DNA of 7,133 bases from positions 1-7,133 of the forward strand of contig CALEOQ010000418.1 of assembly GCA_937910255.1 (NCBI GenBank). The letters run 5' to 3'. The position numbers and the translations under genes were made by a program. The notes beneath the pieces were generated by a model. The model had not been told where the DNA came from, did not search any database, and was given only the letters and a program-made list of their open reading frames with translations. The number at the start of each line of letters is the position of its first letter. Positions within the stretch are counted from its first letter, which is position 1. This DNA is from an uncultured Caulobacteraceae bacterium. GTDB taxonomy: Bacteria; Pseudomonadota; Alphaproteobacteria; Caulobacterales; Caulobacteraceae. Below are positions 6,482-7,133 of this stretch, one piece after another.

Positions 6482-7009
6482 TCATCCCGCCAGCTTCGAC
6501 AGCAGGAAGGCGGCCAGGAAACCCGCCACGGCGATAAGGCCGGACGCCTCGTGCGCCTCCTCCGCGGCCTCGGGGATCATGGTGTCCACCAGCATGGCCA
6601 GTATGGCGCCAGCCGCCACGGCGGTAACCGCCGCGATCGCCTCGGCCGGCGCGTCGGCCAAGGCCGCATGCCCCAGCATCGCCGCCGCCCCGGACGCCAG
6701 GGCGATGGCGCCCCAGACGCCGAACACATAGCCCGCCGAACGCCCGGCCCGCTTCATCCCCGCCACGCTAGACAGCCCCTCGGGCAGGTTCGACAGGAAG
6801 ACCGCGGCCACCGTCACCAGACTGACGCCGGTCCCGTCCAGCAGGCTGACCCCGATCACCACCGACTCCGGCACGCCGTCCAGCAGGGCGCCGATGGCGA
6901 TGGCGAGCCCGCCGTTCGCCGTGGCGGCGGCCCGCGACTCTTCGGGGGTGAAGCCCGAGCGTTCTCGATGCCGCGCGCCGGCCCTCGATACCGCGATATT
7001 TGCCCGGGC
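6482..7009 (-). CDS. ZIP-family metal (zinc) transporter, N-terminally truncated
   Basis: C-terminal part, about 175 residues, of a ZIP-family inner-membrane carrier that imports divalent metals such as zinc. Five hydrophobic segments correspond to TM4-TM8 of the eight-helix fold: GGLAIAIGALLDGVPESVVI; VSLVTVAAVFLSNLPEGLSS; the segment after YVFGVWG; AAVTAVAAGAILAMLVDTMIPEA; and GLIAVAGFLAAFLLSKLAG before the stop. The cytoplasmic loop before TM4 has GARHRERSG, and TM7 ends in the typical TMIPEA. The canonical ZupT-type HNxPEG motifs are replaced by DGVPES in TM4 (6863-6880) and SNLPEG in TM5 (6776-6793), so both usual metal-binding histidines are absent while the glutamates remain. The frame stays sensible to about 6990 and meets a TAG at 7010-7012, where sequence quality has collapsed; the gene therefore continues off the contig and is not a natural pseudogene. 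GTG 6874 would start inside TM4 and is not a real start. The product is convergent with the esterase. Confidence 0.85.
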   Translation of the reverse strand, partial: ARANIAVSRAGARHRERSGFTPEESRAAATANGGLAIAIGALLDGVPESVVIGVSLLDGTGVSLVTVAAVFLSNLPEGLSSVAGMKRAGRSAGYVFGVWGAIALASGAAAMLGHAALADAPAEAIAAVTAVAAGAILAMLVDTMIPEAAEEAHEASGLIAVAGFLAAFLLSKLAG

Positions 7010-7133
7010 CTATGCCTGCGCGCCGCCCCGGTCCCCCCCTCCTGCCGCCCCCCCGCCCCCTCCCCCCAAGGCCTCCCCCCGCCCCCCCATCGCCGACGAC
7101 CGTACCGACCACCCCCTGCCCGCACCCCCCCTC
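7010..7133. other. Degraded C-rich sequence at contig end
   Basis: From about 7020 the sequence becomes long C runs broken by single other bases. The ZIP reading frame, well conserved up to about 6990, is lost at a stop at 7010-7012. The left end read outward (minus strand) also turns C-rich after its adapter and A-run, so both ends look like the same low-signal base-calling failure. The boundary is approximate: some bases between 7000 and 7030 may be genuine with errors. I see no gene in it. Confidence 0.8.

Noticed and set aside
126..7009. A hidden mobile, defence or biosynthetic system
   Set aside because: All genuine DNA is accounted for by five ordinary chromosomal-type genes with short intergenic gaps; I see no transposase, integrase, direct repeats, array or toxin-antitoxin pair.
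7010..7012. In-frame TAG making the ZIP gene a pseudogene
   Set aside because: It falls where base calls degrade at the contig end, so it is more likely an error than a mutation.

Overview
The window looks like one contig from a draft short-read assembly of a GC-rich alphaproteobacterium. The protein styles (a Caulobacterales-type TonB-dependent receptor, a Tat-exported DUF885 protein) and GCTAGGCT promoter-like boxes suggest Caulobacterales such as Phenylobacterium, Caulobacter or Brevundimonas. That placement is inference from protein style, not from a marker gene. Codon third positions are overwhelmingly G or C across all five genes, and I see no compositional break inside the genuine DNA (about 126 to 7000).

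Both ends are sequencing artefact. Bases 1-125 are a low-complexity poly-G/poly-T run followed by a complete Illumina TruSeq P7/index/read-2 adapter, fused directly to the middle of a gene. Bases from about 7010 to 7133 are C-rich degraded base calls. An open frame runs from the adapter into the first gene, so automated annotation would produce a chimeric protein beginning with the well-known adapter peptide TGVQTCALPI.

Layout of the genuine DNA. (1) 128-2650 (+): C-terminal 840 residues of an outer-membrane TonB-dependent receptor, with signal peptide, TonB box and plug cut off by the contig end. A good intrinsic terminator follows. (2) 2757-4589 (+): Tat-exported DUF885 family putative metallohydrolase, with its own candidate promoter. 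(3) 4596-5078 (-): stand-alone CinA/PncC-type amidase (NAD salvage), convergent with gene 2 and only 6 bp from it. (4) 5206-6441 (+): family VIII carboxylesterase / class C beta-lactamase-like serine hydrolase, divergent from gene 3 and with a strong ribosome binding site. (5) 6482-7009 (-): ZIP-family metal transporter lacking its N-terminus at the contig end, convergent with gene 4 across a strong hairpin.

The genes are mostly separate transcription units with alternating orientation, not one operon. The only plausible functional pairing is the receptor (import across the outer membrane) with the exported DUF885 hydrolase (cutting a substrate in the periplasm), and a terminator lies between them. 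I found no RNA genes, CRISPR arrays, insertion sequences, phage genes, toxin-antitoxin or defence genes, and no convincing undescribed system. The most consequential observation is the adapter contamination and the false protein N-terminus it creates. The most biologically interesting points are the histidine-poor ZIP motifs and the repeated promoter-like box.
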